Assembly: GCA_021613375.1 (NCBI GenBank)
Contig: CM038727.1
Location: forward strand, 2,641,668 to 2,705,667
DNA: 64,000 nucleotides
Direction of reading: 5' to 3'
Origin: Megaleporinus macrocephalus
Lineage: Eukaryota; Chordata; Actinopteri; Characiformes; Anostomidae
Shown here: one piece after another, positions 61,871 to 64,000 of the stretch
Layout: each line of letters begins with the position of its first letter
Position numbering within the stretch: the first letter of the stretch is position 1
Notes under the pieces: generated by a model
Databases searched by the model: none
Told to the model about the DNA's origin: nothing
What the model saw: only the letters and a program-made list of their open reading frames with translations
Position numbers and translations under genes: made by a program

Positions 61871-63415
61871 TGTACAACATAAGGGGAGAGGCGGGACAGC
61901 CCTGCACGCTTTGCTTTTTGCTCAGTACATTTTTGGTGAATTGGGGGAAAAGGTGGGTTCTGATTTCAGGTTAATGTTAGCATTAACTCGACTGAGAGAC
62001 ACAGTGACTGTACTACACCCTTCATTACAGCATCTATTATAGCTTTGATCACAGACTGCTCTCTTTCTTATTCTACTGGAGTAGCATGTAGTCAGAAATA
62101 CAGGCCAAGGCGGTTAAAACCAGGTACAAGGACAGCGGGGGGGGGCTGTCTTTTCATTGTTAAAATAATTGCTTTAACCATATATTCTCTATGGTTTTAA
62201 CATTTCCAGCCTATCAGCAACAAATTCAAGTCACATAAAAAACAACGTTTTTTTTTACTATAATCTTTGGGCGCTGGGACTCAATTTAAATCTAAACTAG
62301 GGCTAGCTACGCCCCTGGTCTGCAGTTTGGGGCGTAGCCGGAGAGTAATGTAACTTTTCGTTTCAGAGTGCTTTCTTACTAAAGTTAATATAAACGTTAG
62401 CTAACCCAAACCCTCCTAGTCTGTTACCATAGCAACACATTATACTAAAGCTGTTTTATTACAGTATATATGATCATCGTTGCTGTTCACTGCTCTCATC
62501 ACTGACCTCACCTCGTTTACAGCTGACGTGAGTTACCCGACACTCCAACGAGGCGAGAGCTCCGGTCAGTGAATCTGCCGACAGCAGGATATTTCTGAAC
62601 AGGCATCTCAACACAAGCCTTAAGAAAGAGAAAGACCACCTAACAACCCAACAACAAACACAGAGTGTGAATTGCGTACGCTGCCAAAACACACTTTTAA
62701 AATAAAGTGTTTTGAACAGTTTCTGTTTTTCTGTGGTCTAATTTTTGGGTGGGACAAATCCACCTGTTTCTGATATTGGGTGGGACACGTCCCCCCCATC
62801 TCCCCCGGTTCCTACGCCAATGCTGGTGTGTGTTTGCAATGTTCCACTGGTAGCCCCAGGTTAACTGTAAAGCTGAATTTGAACATCACTCGTCTGATTG
62901 CTGGATAAAATCATTATTTAGAGTACTGCATTCCTTCTCCTACTACAGCCGTGTTTGTATATTTCTATTGTACTCAGGAACAAACTGTGGAATTGTAAGA
63001 GAGGAGCGAGTGCTCTGTGGAATCTGTAGGTCTTGTGCGAGTTGTTTTCTAGCTGAGAGGCTGATTGACTGCAGTTCCTCCGGCTGAGAGAACCCTCACT
63101 TCCACACAATGGCTCTCAGAAAGCACAATGAAACCACAGTGAAGTCCTAACTGTGGTGTTTATGTGAGCACTGAGGAGAGAGAGCTGTACTCTTAAAGCA
63201 AGCTGTTCACCTGAAAGGATCTGTGTTCAGTCACACAAGCACAGCCTCATCATCCTGTTAAACAAGCAGTCCTTGTTTTCTGTTTGGGAACATTCAGATC
63301 GAACAACTGCCGTATTTACTCTGCTATGTATACGACCACCGGCCTCTTTATTAGCTCCGTCTCCCAGTAGATACACTGATTGTTCATTTTATCAGCTCCA
63401 CTTAACATATAGAAG
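61871..63415. other. Unassigned sequence at the end of the array
   Basis: No gene I can support. It contains an inverted pair GCTACGCCCC (62306-62315) and GGGGCGTAGC (62329-62338), and GGGTGGGACA words (62746-62790) that look like parts of dispersed repeats. Confidence 0.35.
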
Positions 63416-64000
63416 CACTTCATAGTTCTACCATTACAGACTGTGGTCCATCTATAGTAGATGGCCATATGATGATCTATGACGTGATTGTGAGGTATGA
63501 GGATCCAGCAGTGCGGGCTCTGTAGATGAGAACAGGGTCATATGATGATCTGTAAAGTGATGGTCAGGCTGTGGATCTGACAGTCCAGGTTTGGTAGACG
63601 AGATCTATAAAGTGATTGTGAGGTATGAGGATCCAGCAGTGCAGGCTCTGTAGATGAGAACAGGGTCATATGATGATTTATAAATTGATTATCAGACCTG
63701 TGGATCCAACAGTCGAGGATATGTAGATGAAAACAGGGTCATATGATGGTCTATAAAGTGATGTACAGGTTTGTGGAACAGACAGTCCAGAATTTATAGA
63801 ACAGGAGAGAGTTGTACAGTGATCTATAAAGTGATGGTCAGGTCTGTGGTATAGACAATCCAGTCTCTGTAGAAGAGGACAGGATCATAAGGTGATCTAT
63901 AAAGGGATCAGGTCTGTGGATCAGACAGTTCAATCTTTGTAGAAGAGGACAGGGTTGTATGGTAATCTATAAAGTAATAGTCAGGTCTATAAATAAAACA
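63416..64000 (+). repeat. About 73-bp minisatellite running off the window
   Basis: Same family as 44341-45690 (GATCAGACAGTTCAATCTTT, ATCTATAAAGTGATGGTCAG). The right boundary lies outside the window. Confidence 0.8.

Overview
The window is vertebrate nuclear DNA, most likely from a teleost fish. It is AT-rich, its genes are split by short introns with GT..AG borders, and it carries Tc1-like transposons, L2-like and CR1/Rex-like LINE pieces and large minisatellites. I see no bacterial operons, rRNA, tRNA or CRISPR.

The main content is a tandem array of one multi-exon gene that I cannot match to a named family. Four copies lie on the + strand: A (last two exons only, 1-727), B (12113-18619, 18 coding exons, 738 codons plus stop), C (35109-40826, 16 exons, 732 codons plus stop) and D (52400-57800, 16 exons, 711 codons plus stop). 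In B, C and D I followed the frame through every splice junction without a stop, and every intron is phase 1. The predicted protein has a basic/acidic N-terminal exon with a Cys-Cys pair and a nuclear-signal-like basic run, acidic Ser/Pro/Thr modules, a set of short helix-prone modules, a Pro/Gln/Arg nine-residue repeat and an RG-rich C-terminus. Exons are named here by type: E1, (E2-E3) repeated, E4 to E12, E13 (the repeat) and E14.

The gene is repetitive at several scales. Whole genes are in tandem. The E5-E6-E7-E8 cassette resembles E9-E10-E11-E12 in both exons and introns. The E2-E3 pair occurs three times in B and twice in C and D. A 27-bp codon repeat expands E13, and a 20/40-bp repeat fills the 3' flank.

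The spacers share one order: gene, 40-bp repeat, 61-bp repeat, about 530 bp of unique spacer, 37-bp satellite (about 0.65 to 3.3 kb), a block with a conserved 106-codon ORF, a 73-bp minisatellite (A-B, C-D and after D), a Tc1-like element, a short two-exon ORF ending in AATAAA, then either an L2 LINE (A-B, C-D) or a 2.1-kb fold-back element (B-C), then the next promoter. B-C also holds a recent 1869-bp tandem duplication and a LINE nested in the Tc1-like element. After D the order decays into low-complexity and unassigned sequence.

All gene models come from reading splice sites and frames by eye. No transcript or database evidence was available, and the limits of repeat blocks are approximate.
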